Shown: positions 56,501 to 64,000 of the stretch, one piece after another | Numbering within the stretch: the first letter of the stretch is position 1 | How the letters are laid out: each line of letters begins with the position of its first letter | Source: Deltaproteobacteria bacterium | Lineage (GTDB): Bacteria > Myxococcota_A > UBA9042 > PHBI01 | Assembly: GCA_020632715.1 (NCBI GenBank) | Contig: JACKFA010000001.1 | Location: 1,178,001 to 1,242,000, forward strand | Length of the DNA: 64,000 nt | Direction: 5' to 3' | Notes under the pieces: generated by a model | Told to the model about the DNA's origin: nothing | Database searches by the model: none | The model's input: the letters and a program-made list of their open reading frames with translations, nothing else | Translations under genes and position numbers: made by a program

Positions 56501-58434
56501 CCCGGCAGGGCCCGGCGCGAGGCGCGCGAGGTGCCCCTCTGCTGCACTGCACCATGCCTCCGAGGCGCTCTCGTGGCTCCCGAGCGCGTCGTGATGCTGC
56601 GCCTGCACAGCGAGGGTCTCGGGGTCGGCGGCGCCCCGATCGGCCAGGACGGCGAGCCACGCGCGCCGCGCGTCACCCGCGGGCGGGTCGAGCGGGAGGG
56701 CGCCGCTCGCGAGGCGGCGCCGCGTCTCGGCGCCGAGCGCGACCCGGCGGCCGGCGCCGAAGCCGAGCCAGCCGCCCCCCCGCGAGGCCGCTGACGGCTT
56801 GCTTCTGCGCGTCGCCGCGCCCCGGGTGGAGGCGCGCGAGCTCGGCGAGGAGGCCTCGCCGGCGAGGCCGACGAGGTCGGCGACGACGGCCCGCTCGGCG
56901 TCGTCGAGGTGGCGCCACTGCGCGACCCAGACGTCGTCCTGGGCGGCGGAGTCGAGCGCGTCGAGGTCGGCGGCCCGCCGGAGGCGCACGCCGCCGCGCG
57001 CGTCCGGCGCGAAGGCGCCCGCGCGGGCCCAGGCGTCGAGGCGGCGGCGGAGGGTGCCCGGGCCGATGGCCGCGGTGCGCACGAGGAGCTGCTCGAACCC
57101 GGGCGGGATGGTGCCGACGAGGCCCGATCGCCGGAGCACGTTCACGACCTCGGCGAGGGTCGGCGTGGCGACGGGCTGCAGCAGGAGCTCGGTGTCGACG
57201 CCGCGCGGGAGCGCGGCCGGCGCCGCGCCGTCGAGCAGGAGGAGCCGGGGCAGCACGCGCGCCTCGATCGCGCGCGCGAGCACGAAGCGCGCGCTCGGAT
57301 CGAGGCGGCCGGGCGCCGGGACGATGAGGACGGGGATCCCGTCGGCGCCGCCGTCGCCGAGGGCGGCGACGACGCGGTCGGCCTCGACGTCGAGGGCGCC
57401 GGCGTAGTCGTCGGCGCGGGCGGGGTCGGCGCCGCTCCCGTCCTCCCGCCCGAGGGCCGCGAGGAGGCGGTCCCAGGGCTCGACGCCCCGCCCGGCCGGC
57501 AGGACCCAGGCGGCCTCGCCGCGGTCCTCGAGGTGCACGGCGACGGCGACGGCGAGGTCGTCGGCGTCCGAGGCGTCGGGGAGGAGGGCGCGGACGGGGC
57601 CCTCGCCCGCGAGCGCGCGCGCCGCCGCGAGCGTGGCGACGCCGCCCTCGCCCCAGAGGTCCGTCGCGCCACGGAGCCCGAGCCGCGGCGCGGCGTCGGC
57701 GCGCTCGGCCCCGGTCAGGAGCGCGGCCGCCTCGGCGCCGCTCGCGCTGGGCGGTCGGCCGGGTCCGGCGCGGCGAGCCGCTCGGCGAGCGCGGCGAGCG
57801 CGGGGAACCGCGAGGTCACGGCGCGGAGCGCGACGCCGAGCGCGAAGAGATCGGAGGCCGGCGTGGGTCGCGCGCCCTGCCGCCGCAGCTCGGGCGCGAG
57901 GTAGGTGCGCGTGCCGCCGGCGAGCTGCTCGTCGCGCCCGGCCACGCGCGCGAGCCCGAAGTCGATGAGCACCGGCCACGGGCGGCCGTCGACCTCCTTC
58001 ACGAGCACGTTCGCGGGCTTCAGGTCGGCGTGGACGAGGCCGCGCCCGTGGAGCCAGCCGAGGGTCTCGAGCAGATCCGCGACGAGGGCCGCGGCCTCGG
58101 CGGCGTCGACGGCGGGGCCGGCGAGGCGATCGTCGAGGCGCGCCCCCTCGACGACCTCAGAGGCGAGCCAGCCCCCGCCGCCCGGGAGGCGCCCGCCGCC
58201 GAAGAGCTTGACGACGCCCGCGTGGTCGAGCTCCGCGAGCAGCACCGTCTCGTCCCGGAGGCGCGCGCCCTCCTCGACCTGCCCGGGCGCCGTCACCTTG
58301 AGCGCCACCTCGCGCGCGTGGAGCCGATCGAAGGCCCGGTATACGACGCTCATCCCGCCGCGACCGAGGACGCCGCGGGCCTCGAAGCGGCGGGCGAGCG
58401 CGGCGGGGAGATCGGGGGCCGGCGAGGTGTTCAT
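53532..58434 (-). pseudogene. Ser/Thr kinase - ATPase/TPR - GAF - sigma-54 activator fusion, many frame changes
   Basis: The N-terminus is a Hanks kinase: GRGGMSVVYRAFD, Lys in EVALKV, HADLKPANVLV, DFGLARV. The middle (about 55.8-57.7 kb) contains an NB-ARC-like or TPR-rich region with repeated GDALEAAARLAEAAGDDHAV-type helices. The C-terminus is intact: a GAF-like module, then a sigma-54 AAA+ domain with Walker A GESGVGKE, the VRGAFTGAS loop and GGTLFLDEVGE. A Fis-type HTH ends it (AARALGLSRPGLDAKIERHG). Frame changes occur at about 57750, 56865, 56790 and 55826, and about five times in 55300-55560; each side stays protein-like. Whole length would be about 1630 residues. The gene may be intact in the organism and damaged in the assembly. 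ATG 58434. Confidence 0.7.
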
Positions 58435-58488
58435 GGTGCAATCTTACATTACACCTCGCGGCAACATGCAATCACACTTTACAATCTA

Positions 58489-58507
58489 CTGTCAGCGTCC
58501 CTGACAG
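58489..58507. promoter_or_regulatory. Palindrome CTGTCA-N7-TGACAG upstream of the kinase-sigma-54 gene
   Basis: Six-base perfect arms, about 55-75 bp upstream of the ATG. The patch 58435-58510 is much more AT-rich than its surroundings. It also contains repeated TGTAA and GATTGCA words on the minus strand, as expected for a promoter-operator region. No confident -10/-35 pair was found. Confidence 0.4.
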
Positions 58508-58529
58508 TCGCCGCCACGCTGGCGACCTG

Positions 58530-58686
58530 GCAGCGCTCGGGGAAATTCGGACCGAGCCAGGCGCGGCGTCGTGGTCGCAGGTGGCTACGCGAGGCGGGAG
58601 CGTACCCGAGGTACGTGACCGGCGAGCGGAGCCGCCTGAGACCACAAGAGCAAGCCTGGCGACGGGAGAATTTCCTCGAGCGCTGC
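58530..58686. repeat. 157-bp near-perfect palindromic element
   Basis: The outer arms GCAGCGCTCGGGGAAATTC (58530-58548) and their complement at 58668-58686 differ at one base. Further matching blocks (GCCAGGC, GTGGTC, CAGG) step inward. The exact centre is a hairpin CGTACC-CGA-GGTACG at 58601-58615. The right end abuts the IS insertion point. It resembles a REP/MITE-type mobile palindrome or a structured RNA. Before the IS inserted, it lay directly downstream of groES. Confidence 0.8.
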
Positions 58687-59027
58687 TAGTACTCGGCCAC
58701 AGGGGATTTGATCGATTCGGGCTCGCGTAGTCGAGGAAGGTCGTCGGGTTCGATGACGAGGCGGATGCTTCGCGCGGCCCCCGGCGTGCGCTCGATGAGC
58801 CCACGGGTCTCGAGTTCCAAGACCATTCGGTGAACGGTCGGCGGCGTGACCCCGAAGAAGCGCTGCATGTCGGCCTCGGCTGGGGGGCGCCTGTTGAGCA
58901 GAATGTAGGCGTGGATGAAAGCCAGGTACTGACCTTGCTTCTCGGTGAACTCGGTCAAGGTGCGCCTCGGGGATCGACCACGGGTGGGATGCGCTGATCT
59001 TGTGGCGACGCCGGAGGTCGTCGCCAT
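58686..59027 (-). CDS. IS-borne LexA-like/MarR-like winged-helix protein
   Basis: Up to 113 residues. The DNA-binding core is LTEFTEKQGQYLAFIHAYIL, RPPAEADMQRFFGVTPPTVH and RMVLELETRGLIERTPG, which is the LexA-type helix-turn-helix carried by many IS630 elements. The native start may be the TTG at 58958 (LTEFTEK), giving 90 residues. The ATG at 59027 overlaps the transposase ATG on the other strand. Its coding end lies in the terminal repeat, and the stop TAG is made by the TA duplication plus the flanking G of the target. It is probably a repressor or accessory factor of transposition. Confidence 0.8.
   Translation of the reverse strand: MATTSGVATRSAHPTRGRSPRRTLTEFTEKQGQYLAFIHAYILLNRRPPAEADMQRFFGVTPPTVHRMVLELETRGLIERTPGAARSIRLVIEPDDLPRLREPESIKSPVAEY
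58689..58707 (+). repeat. Left terminal inverted repeat of the IS630-family element
   Basis: GTACTCGGCCACAGGGGAT, identical to the reverse complement of 60202-60220. It also encodes the last residues of the LexA-like passenger (minus strand). Confidence 0.9.
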
Positions 59028-60270
59028 GAACGTACGCTACATCGTCGAGCTCACCGACACCGAGCGCGAGGAGTTGGTCGCGCTCACCCACAGAGGGAAA
59101 GCCAGCGTCCGGAGGGTCCTTCGAACCAATATCCTGCTGATGGCGGATGGTCGGGCCCACTCGGACGAGGAGATCAGTCGCGCGCTGTCGACCGGAACAT
59201 CGACCGTCTTCCGCACCAAGCGCCGCTTCGTCGAGGGCGGGGTGGAGCATGCTCTCAGCGAGGCCCCACGACCAGGTGGGCGACGGAAGCTGGACACGAA
59301 GCAGGAGGCGACACTGATCGCGTTGGCTTGCACGAAGCCACCCGATGGTCGCGCTACCTGGACGATGCAGCTCCTTAGTGACCGTTTGGTCGCCATGGGC
59401 GTGGTCGACGGCATCTCGGATGAGACGGTCCGGCGCCGGCTCCGTGAGAACGCGCTCAAGCCCTGGCAGGAGAAGATGTGGTGCATCCCTGAGGTCGATG
59501 CTGACTACGTCGCCAACATGGAAGACATCCTCGACATCTACGCGCTCCCCCGTGATGAGAAGAGGCCAATGGTGTGCTTCGATGAGACCTTCAAACAGCT
59601 CGTCGGAGAGACGCGACAGCCCATCTTGCCCCAGCCAGGCAAGCCCGCGCGCGTGGACTACGAGTACCGGCGCCATGGCACCGCCAACCTGTTCATGTTC
59701 GTCGCCCCCCGAGAGGGTTGGCGTCACGTCAAGGTCACGGAGCGAAAGGCCAACATCGACTTCGCCGAGTGCATGCGTGACCTCGTCGACGTGCACTTTC
59801 CCGACGCGGACGTGATCCGCGTGGTCCTCGACAATCTCAGCACCCATCGCCCTGGCGCGCTCTACAAAGCGTTTCCGGCCGCAGAGGCCCGCCGGATCCT
59901 CCGCCGGCTCGAGTTCCACCACACGCCCAAGCACGGAAGCTGGCTCAACATGGCCGAGATCGAGATCGGCATCCTGAGCCGCCAATGTCTCGACCAACGC
60001 ATCCCGGACGATGAGTCGCTCCGGCACCAAGTCGCTGCATGGGAAGCCCGCAGAAACGCAGCCGGTGAGGGAATCCGATGGATGTTCGGCGTCGAGGCAG
60101 CGCGTACTGGGGAGCTTGCATCGCATCGGCCTATGCCAGCATCAACGGCCCTGAGGCGAACCCTACCGCTCAAGCCGCGTAGCGATCGCTCAATCAGTCA
60201 CATCCCCTGTGGCCGAGTACTAGAGGCCCTGCCCCGGCTCGCGACCGCAGGTCAGTGGGTGTGGTCGTAG
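59026..60270 (+). CDS. IS630-family DDE transposase
   Basis: 414 codons as read. N-terminal helix-turn-helix region (residues 15-70), then the DDE catalytic core. The first Asp is in PMVCFDETFK (186), the second in VVLDNLSTHRP (269), and Glu in HGSWLNMAEIEIG (311). ATG 59026 has GGAGG eight bases upstream. No stop occurs before the right terminal repeat. The frame reads SHIPCGRVL through the repeat and continues 16 residues into flanking DNA to TAG at 60268. The extra tail is a product of the insertion site and overlaps the 3' end of groES on the opposite strand. Confidence 0.92.
   Translation: MNVRYIVELTDTEREELVALTHRGKASVRRVLRTNILLMADGRAHSDEEISRALSTGTSTVFRTKRRFVEGGVEHALSEAPRPGGRRKLDTKQEATLIALACTKPPDGRATWTMQLLSDRLVAMGVVDGISDETVRRRLRENALKPWQEKMWCIPEVDADYVANMEDILDIYALPRDEKRPMVCFDETFKQLVGETRQPILPQPGKPARVDYEYRRHGTANLFMFVAPREGWRHVKVTERKANIDFAECMRDLVDVHFPDADVIRVVLDNLSTHRPGALYKAFPAAEARRILRRLEFHHTPKHGSWLNMAEIEIGILSRQCLDQRIPDDESLRHQVAAWEARRNAAGEGIRWMFGVEAARTGELASHRPMPASTALRRTLPLKPRSDRSISHIPCGRVLEALPRLATAGQWVWS
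60202..60220 (-). repeat. Right terminal inverted repeat of the IS630-family element
   Basis: Reverse complement of the left repeat at 58689-58707, followed by the duplicated TA at 60221-60222. It lies 30 bp downstream of the groES stop. Confidence 0.9.
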
Positions 60271-60659
60271 TCGACCTCTTCCACGACGGCGAGCACCTCC
60301 TTGGTCTCGACGAGGCGCAGCTCGTGGTCCCACGGGACGCGGTGCCCGGCCTCCTTCGGGAAGAGGACCCAGGCCCCGGCGGGCACGCCGGAGACGTTCT
60401 TCCCGAGCGAGCCGCCGTCGTCGGCGTGGGCGCGCGCGACCTCGACGACCTCGCCGTAGAGCGCGTCCTCGTGCTTCTGCGCGACCCCCTGCGGCAGGAA
60501 GAGGCCCCCGGCGGACCGGTCGTCGTCGGGTGCCAGGCGCACGAGGACGCGGAAGCCGAGCGGCTGGATGTGGCGCACGCGCCGCTTCGGCGCCTCGAGA
60601 CCGCCCTCGCCGCCGCGCTTGTCCTTCGCTGGACCACCCTTCTTCGTCGCGTCCGACAT
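60252..60659 (-). CDS. groES: GroES co-chaperonin (Cpn10)
   Basis: 135 residues. The core RVLVRLAPDDDRSAGGLFLP (mobile-loop GGLFLP), EVVEVARAHADDGG and AGAWVLFPKEAGHRVPWDHE plus the LAVVEEVDY end match GroES. It caps GroEL during folding. There is a Lys/Gly-rich N-terminal extension of about 30 residues and a longer roof loop than in E. coli (97 residues). ATG 60659 has AGGAGGAGC upstream. No groEL lies in the window, so this is a separate groES copy. A CIRCE-like inverted repeat lies 35 bp upstream, suggesting HrcA control. The IS inserted 30 bp after its stop. Confidence 0.88.
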   Translation of the reverse strand: MSDATKKGGPAKDKRGGEGGLEAPKRRVRHIQPLGFRVLVRLAPDDDRSAGGLFLPQGVAQKHEDALYGEVVEVARAHADDGGSLGKNVSGVPAGAWVLFPKEAGHRVPWDHELRLVETKEVLAVVEEVDYDHTH

Positions 60660-60693
60660 GGCGCTCCTCCTGCCAACGCGCTCGCCTCGACGG

Positions 60694-60718
60694 CGGCGCT
60701 CACCGCGGTAGAGCGCCG
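60694..60718 (-). promoter_or_regulatory. CIRCE-like operator CGGCGCTC-N9-GAGCGCCG upstream of groES
   Basis: Eight-base perfect arms with a nine-base spacer. The core GCGCTC-N9-GAGCGC differs from canonical CIRCE (GCACTC-N9-GAGTGC) by one compensated base pair. The spacing of nine and the place upstream of groES are the reasons for the call. HrcA is not encoded nearby. Confidence 0.6.
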
Positions 60719-60868
60719 TAGTAGCACCCCGCGCGGGCGGCGGGAACGGTCTTCGCGGGGCTGGACGAACGAAGGGCGCGGAGCGCTCGACGACGGGGAT
60801 GCCGACCTCCCCGCGCCGAACGCCCCGCGCCCTCGCCTCCCCTCGGAGGTTCGGAGCGCGCGCCGTGG

Positions 60869-62986
60869 TCAGCCGCCCGGCGTCGCCTCGGGCGCCTTCT
60901 TGGCGGCGGACACCTGCGACTCGAAGGACAGCTCCGAGACGCCGTCCTGGAAGCGGACGCGCGCGAGCATCAGCTTCTCCTGCAGGTTCACGATGTCGAT
61001 GGTCCCCTGCTGCACGCGGTCGGAGACGTCCTTCATCTTCGCCTGCAGGTGGCGCATGAGCTGGTTGCCGCCGCGCACGCCGTCGAGGCTCGTGATCTGC
61101 TGCTGGAGCTCCTCCATGCGCATCCGGAACTCGGCGATGCGCTCGCGCGCGGCCGAGATCGCCTGCCGCACGTCGGCCATCTCGCTGTACACGGCGAGGA
61201 GCTTCTTCATCGGCTCGGCGAAGCGCTTGTCGACGCTGTCCCCCTCGAGGAAGACCCGCACGAGCTCGACGCCCTCGTCACCGCGCACGTCGATGGTCTT
61301 CACGAGCGGCGTCGACTCGACGATCTCGATGGTCTTCGTCGCGCCCGGCGCGAGCGTCACCTTGAAGAGGTGCGCCTCGCCCTGCTTCTCGTAGACCTCC
61401 GGGCTCTTCGTGAGCGCCCACCCCTTCCGCACCGTGTGGCGCAGGAAGACCGCGGTCTCCTCGTGCAGGATGCTCGTGATCTTCAGCTTCGTCGTGCGCG
61501 AGTGCTGCACCTCGCTGCGCAGGATCCCGCGCTGGAGCGTCAGGAGCCGCGCGATCTTGTCGCCCGAGGTCACGTCCTTCTCGATGATGACCTGCCGGTC
61601 GAGCGCGTACGGCACGATGGCCGTCGACATCGGCGGGATCGGGTCCGTGAGCCCCTCGCCGATGAAGCGCCCGTCGCCGTACACCGTCATCGGCCCCGTC
61701 TCGAGCGTCGACGACGTCGGGTTCATGAAGCGCACGGCCTTGAAGGCGTAGCGGTCGTTCCCGCGCTCGCTCTCGGCGTCGTAGAGGTACACGACCGAGC
61801 CGTCCGCCTCCTTGTCGAGGATCGACACGAGCGCGCTCGTCCCCTTCTCGACCGTCATCGGCACCTGCGACTCGAAGTGGCTCTCGCCGATGGGATCCCC
61901 CTCGAGCGCCGCCTCCTGCGCGCTGGTCGCCTCCTCGACGACCTTCACGCCGCCCGCCTGCCCGGCCACGTAGCCGCGCGACACCGCCTCGATGCGCGCC
62001 GGCGCGATGCCCTCCTGGATGAGGGCGTTGCGGAGCCAGTTCGCGCGGTCGTTCCCGGCGTTCGACGGGTCGTACTCCCCGGCGGCGGCGTAGCCCTCGA
62101 TGGTGACCTTGCCGCCCTTCCCGCGGAGCCGGTCCGCGAGCGCCTTGACCGACGCCGCGCGCGCCGCGTCGGCGGCCGGCCGCGGGGGCGGGGCGGGCTT
62201 CGCGGTCGACGCGGGCGTCTTGCGCTTGGCGCCGGCGCTGTCCCCACGCGACGCCACGCGCTCCTCGCCAGGGGACGGCCCGTAGTAGTCCGACTCCGCG
62301 TCCGCTTCGACGGGCCGCTCGGCGCCGCCCGGGATGGTCGTCGCGTCGAACGCGGCCACCACCGCCTGGTCCTCCTTCTCCGTGCGCGTGGCGCCGCCGG
62401 TCGGCGGGGCGACGGCGAAGCGGTCGTTCGTGTGGAGGGTCTCGCGGTGGACGAGCCGCACGGAGCGCAGGTCGTAGCGGAACGAGAGCGCGGAGGACGA
62501 GCCCACGCCGACCTTCACGTCGCGCCAGCTCTCACCCGACGTGTTGTCCACGACGGCCCAGCCCTGCACCTTGACCTTCCCGTCCTCGAGCACCACGCGG
62601 TAGCTCGGCTTCCACGCCGGCGACTCGGTGATGTAGGTGAGGACGACCTGATGGACGCCCGGCTCGTCGATCTGCACGGTCATGTCGACGTTGCCGTCCT
62701 GCGCGGCCCCCTGCGTCGGGAACGACACGGGCAGGGGCTTGCCCGACACCGCGTCGCGGACGGTCAGCGACTTCAGGAAGTCGTCGATCTTGTCCTGCGG
62801 CACGGTGAGCGTGAGCGCCCCCTCGTGCACCTCGGCCTTGCGCTCGTAGTACGCGATGCCGTTGCGATAGACGACGACCCGCCCGAGCGCGGCGTCGTCC
62901 GCCTCGACGTGGGATGAGTAGCTGCCGCAGGCCGCGGCGGTGAGGGACGCGAACAGCGCGACCCCGAAGAGCGCTCCCCGATTCAT
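60869..62986 (-). CDS. DUF4139 lipoprotein with an inserted OmpA-like domain
   Basis: 705 residues. Signal and lipobox (TAAAC). The N-terminal part has RVVVYRNGIAYYERKAEV-type strands of the mucoidy-inhibitor/DUF4139 family. An insertion at about 285-350 has the OmpA peptidoglycan-binding pattern (VTIEGYAAAGEYDPSNAGND, RANWLRNALIQEGI). The DUF4139 C-terminal domain follows with VPYALDRQVIIEKDVTSGDK and TLQRGILRSEVQHS. A coiled coil ends the protein (ISAARERIAEFRMRMEELQQ). It would sit at the outer membrane and contact the cell wall. ATG 62986 has GGGAGG upstream. It is a probable envelope-integrity protein; no enzymatic role is known. Confidence 0.8.
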   Translation of the reverse strand: MNRGALFGVALFASLTAAACGSYSSHVEADDAALGRVVVYRNGIAYYERKAEVHEGALTLTVPQDKIDDFLKSLTVRDAVSGKPLPVSFPTQGAAQDGNVDMTVQIDEPGVHQVVLTYITESPAWKPSYRVVLEDGKVKVQGWAVVDNTSGESWRDVKVGVGSSSALSFRYDLRSVRLVHRETLHTNDRFAVAPPTGGATRTEKEDQAVVAAFDATTIPGGAERPVEADAESDYYGPSPGEERVASRGDSAGAKRKTPASTAKPAPPPRPAADAARAASVKALADRLRGKGGKVTIEGYAAAGEYDPSNAGNDRANWLRNALIQEGIAPARIEAVSRGYVAGQAGGVKVVEEATSAQEAALEGDPIGESHFESQVPMTVEKGTSALVSILDKEADGSVVYLYDAESERGNDRYAFKAVRFMNPTSSTLETGPMTVYGDGRFIGEGLTDPIPPMSTAIVPYALDRQVIIEKDVTSGDKIARLLTLQRGILRSEVQHSRTTKLKITSILHEETAVFLRHTVRKGWALTKSPEVYEKQGEAHLFKVTLAPGATKTIEIVESTPLVKTIDVRGDEGVELVRVFLEGDSVDKRFAEPMKKLLAVYSEMADVRQAISAARERIAEFRMRMEELQQQITSLDGVRGGNQLMRHLQAKMKDVSDRVQQGTIDIVNLQEKLMLARVRFQDGVSELSFESQVSAAKKAPEATPGG

Positions 62987-63072
62987 GTGACCAACCTCCC
63001 GGTGTCTCCCGATGGGATGTGCTTGCGGTCGGTTCTTACGCAGGGGGCGCGCTTTGGTTCTCAAGTCTCCGT

Positions 63073-63114
63073 AAAAAGGGTGGCCGCCCCGCCATCCAGG
63101 CGGGCGCGACGGCC
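63073..63114 (-). terminator. Rho-independent terminator of the YihY-family gene
   Basis: On the minus strand, GGCCG and CCCGCC pair with GGCGGG and CGGCC around loop TGGAT, followed by ACCC and five T. It lies about 15-55 bp after the coding end at 63129. It is the clearest intrinsic terminator in this window. Confidence 0.8.
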
Positions 63115-63128
63115 GCCTGCGAGGCCCG

Positions 63129-64000
63129 TCAGTCGGGGATCTCGAGCTCCGGCTGCACGGCCGCCCTGTGCGCGCCGATCTCGACGAGGTGGGTCATGCG
63201 CGCGCCGAAGAGGAAGGCGATGGAGCTGTAGTAGGCCCAGATGAGGAAGATCACGAGGGCGCCGGCGGCGCCATAGGCCGAGTCGACGGCGCCGGTCGCG
63301 ACGTAGGCGGCGACGAGCCAGCGCCCCACGAGGAGCAGCGCCGCGGTGATGGCGGCGCCGAGCCAGATGTAGCGGGCGCGCGGCTTCTTCTGCGGGAGCA
63401 GCGTGTAGACGAGCACGATGAGGCAGGTGACGACGGAGAACGCGAGCAGGAACTCGAAGATGGAGACGAGCGGGAGCCCGAGGTCGAAGATCGAGATCTT
63501 GCCGATCACGTCGCCCACGAGGTTCAGCGCGACCCGCGTCGCGAGGAGGCCGACGAAGACGGCGCCGAAGACGACGACGCCGAGGGCCGCGACGAGGCGC
63601 CCGCGGAGGAAGGCCAGGATCGCCGAGCGAAAGGTGACCTCCTCGAGCGCCTGGATGTCCCAGACGCGATGCAGCGCGCGCCGGAGCTCGACGAAGAGGC
63701 GGCTCGACCCCCAGAAGAGGAGGAGCGCGCTGATGACCGTCGCGATGCTGATGGACGTGAAGTCGCGCGCGCCCTCGGCCATCTGCACGACGAGGTCGGC
63801 GACGCGCGGCCCGACCTCCTGGCTCAGGCGGTCGCGGATCTCGGCCTTCGCGGCGTCGGTCCCGAACACGGCCCCCCCGATGGCGACCGCGATGGTCACG
63901 AAGGGCGCCATCGAGATGAGCGCGAAGAACGCGAGCCCGGCGGCGACGAGGCTCACGTCGCGCTGCATGGTGGTCGCGACCGTGAGGCGCACGAGGCGCC
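63129..64000 (-). CDS. YihY/BrkB-family inner-membrane protein, start outside the window
   Basis: At least 288 residues with six hydrophobic helices: LVAAGLAFFALISMAPFVTI, TVISALLLFWGSSRLFVELR, LVAALGVVVFGAVFVGLLAT, FLLAFSVVTCLIVLVYTLLP, LGAAITAALLLVGRWLVAAY and GALVIFLIWAYYSSIAFLFG. The family marks are DVSLVAAGLAFFALISMAPF near the start and WAYYSSIAFLFGARMTHLVE near the end. Members are membrane proteins once called ribonuclease BN, an assignment now withdrawn; function is unknown. The frame continues to the window edge, so the N-terminus is probably a few residues further right. Followed by a strong terminator. Confidence 0.88.
   Translation of the reverse strand, partial: RLVRLTVATTMQRDVSLVAAGLAFFALISMAPFVTIAVAIGGAVFGTDAAKAEIRDRLSQEVGPRVADLVVQMAEGARDFTSISIATVISALLLFWGSSRLFVELRRALHRVWDIQALEEVTFRSAILAFLRGRLVAALGVVVFGAVFVGLLATRVALNLVGDVIGKISIFDLGLPLVSIFEFLLAFSVVTCLIVLVYTLLPQKKPRARYIWLGAAITAALLLVGRWLVAAYVATGAVDSAYGAAGALVIFLIWAYYSSIAFLFGARMTHLVEIGAHRAAVQPELEIPD

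Larger units (their letters stand above)
58689..60220 (+). mobile_element. IS630-family insertion sequence, 1532 bp
   Basis: Bounded by perfect 19-bp terminal inverted repeats GTACTCGGCCACAGGGGAT and flanked by TA on each side (58687-58688 and 60221-60222). Removing the element and one TA recreates C-TA-G, the CTAG target typical of IS630. It encodes a DDE transposase and a small LexA-like DNA-binding passenger. The element sits between groES and its former downstream palindrome. It is complete and has lower GC than its surroundings. Confidence 0.93.

Noticed and set aside
58585..60126. A 513-codon minus-strand frame across the palindrome and the transposase
   Set aside because: It is antisense to the transposase and partly translates the palindrome. 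No family resemblance.

Overview
The window reads as one contiguous piece of a very GC-rich (roughly 70% or more) Gram-negative chromosome. Several features point to the Myxococcota, probably a Polyangia/Sandaracinaceae-like lineage or a metagenome-assembled genome of that kind. They are: many lipoproteins with Asp/Ala/Thr-rich linkers, Cys-rich surface repeats, a VIT-VWA protein with an AgmX/PglI-type C-terminus, a Ser/Thr kinase fused to a sigma-54 activator, and a DUF4157 protein. This is inference from gene content; there is no rRNA or other phylogenetic marker in the window.

Layout. 1-1.04 kb: an ArsR/SRPBCC operon with two matching operators. 1.07-3.8 kb: a beta-propeller lipoprotein and a CheY-like receiver. 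4.1-5.5 kb: fumarase, followed by a palindromic repeat block. 5.9-17.3 kb: envelope and secreted proteins, including a 1873-residue Cys-repeat protein translationally coupled to a lipoprotein, then a LuxR regulator. 17.7-21.7 kb: an orphan DUF4157 (eCIS-associated) protein of about 1350 residues. 21.7-28.0 kb: a CusCBA-type heavy-metal RND operon facing a membrane-anchored LuxR-type regulator. 28.0-36.0 kb: lipoproteins, the VIT-VWA protein, an SDR with its own operator, and a CDF zinc exporter.

36.0-47.9 kb is a signalling block. On the minus strand it reads PAS chemoreceptor, cheA, cheW, cheY, cheB, cheX; no cheR is present. On the plus strand it holds an MCP-like protein with a CheZ-like motif, a CheY, a membrane HPt/ATPase kinase and a thioredoxin-like protein. 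CheB carries a receiver without its phospho-acceptor, so the cluster may be wired unusually. 47.9-53.5 kb holds an AAC(6')-like acetyltransferase, a divergent epimerase/LysR pair and three secreted proteins. 53.5-58.4 kb is a Ser/Thr kinase-TPR-GAF-sigma-54 activator. 58.5-60.3 kb is a 157-bp palindrome followed immediately by an IS630-family element inserted at CTAG. 60.3-64 kb has groES with a CIRCE-like operator, a DUF4139 lipoprotein and a YihY-family membrane protein with a clear terminator.

Quality note. At least a dozen single-base frame changes interrupt otherwise conserved proteins (SRPBCC, DUF4157, the TolC homologue, cheA, the kinase-sigma-54 gene). Most lie in G/C runs and many compensate one another, so base-call error is at least as likely as decay. 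I saw no tRNA, rRNA, CRISPR array or replication origin.
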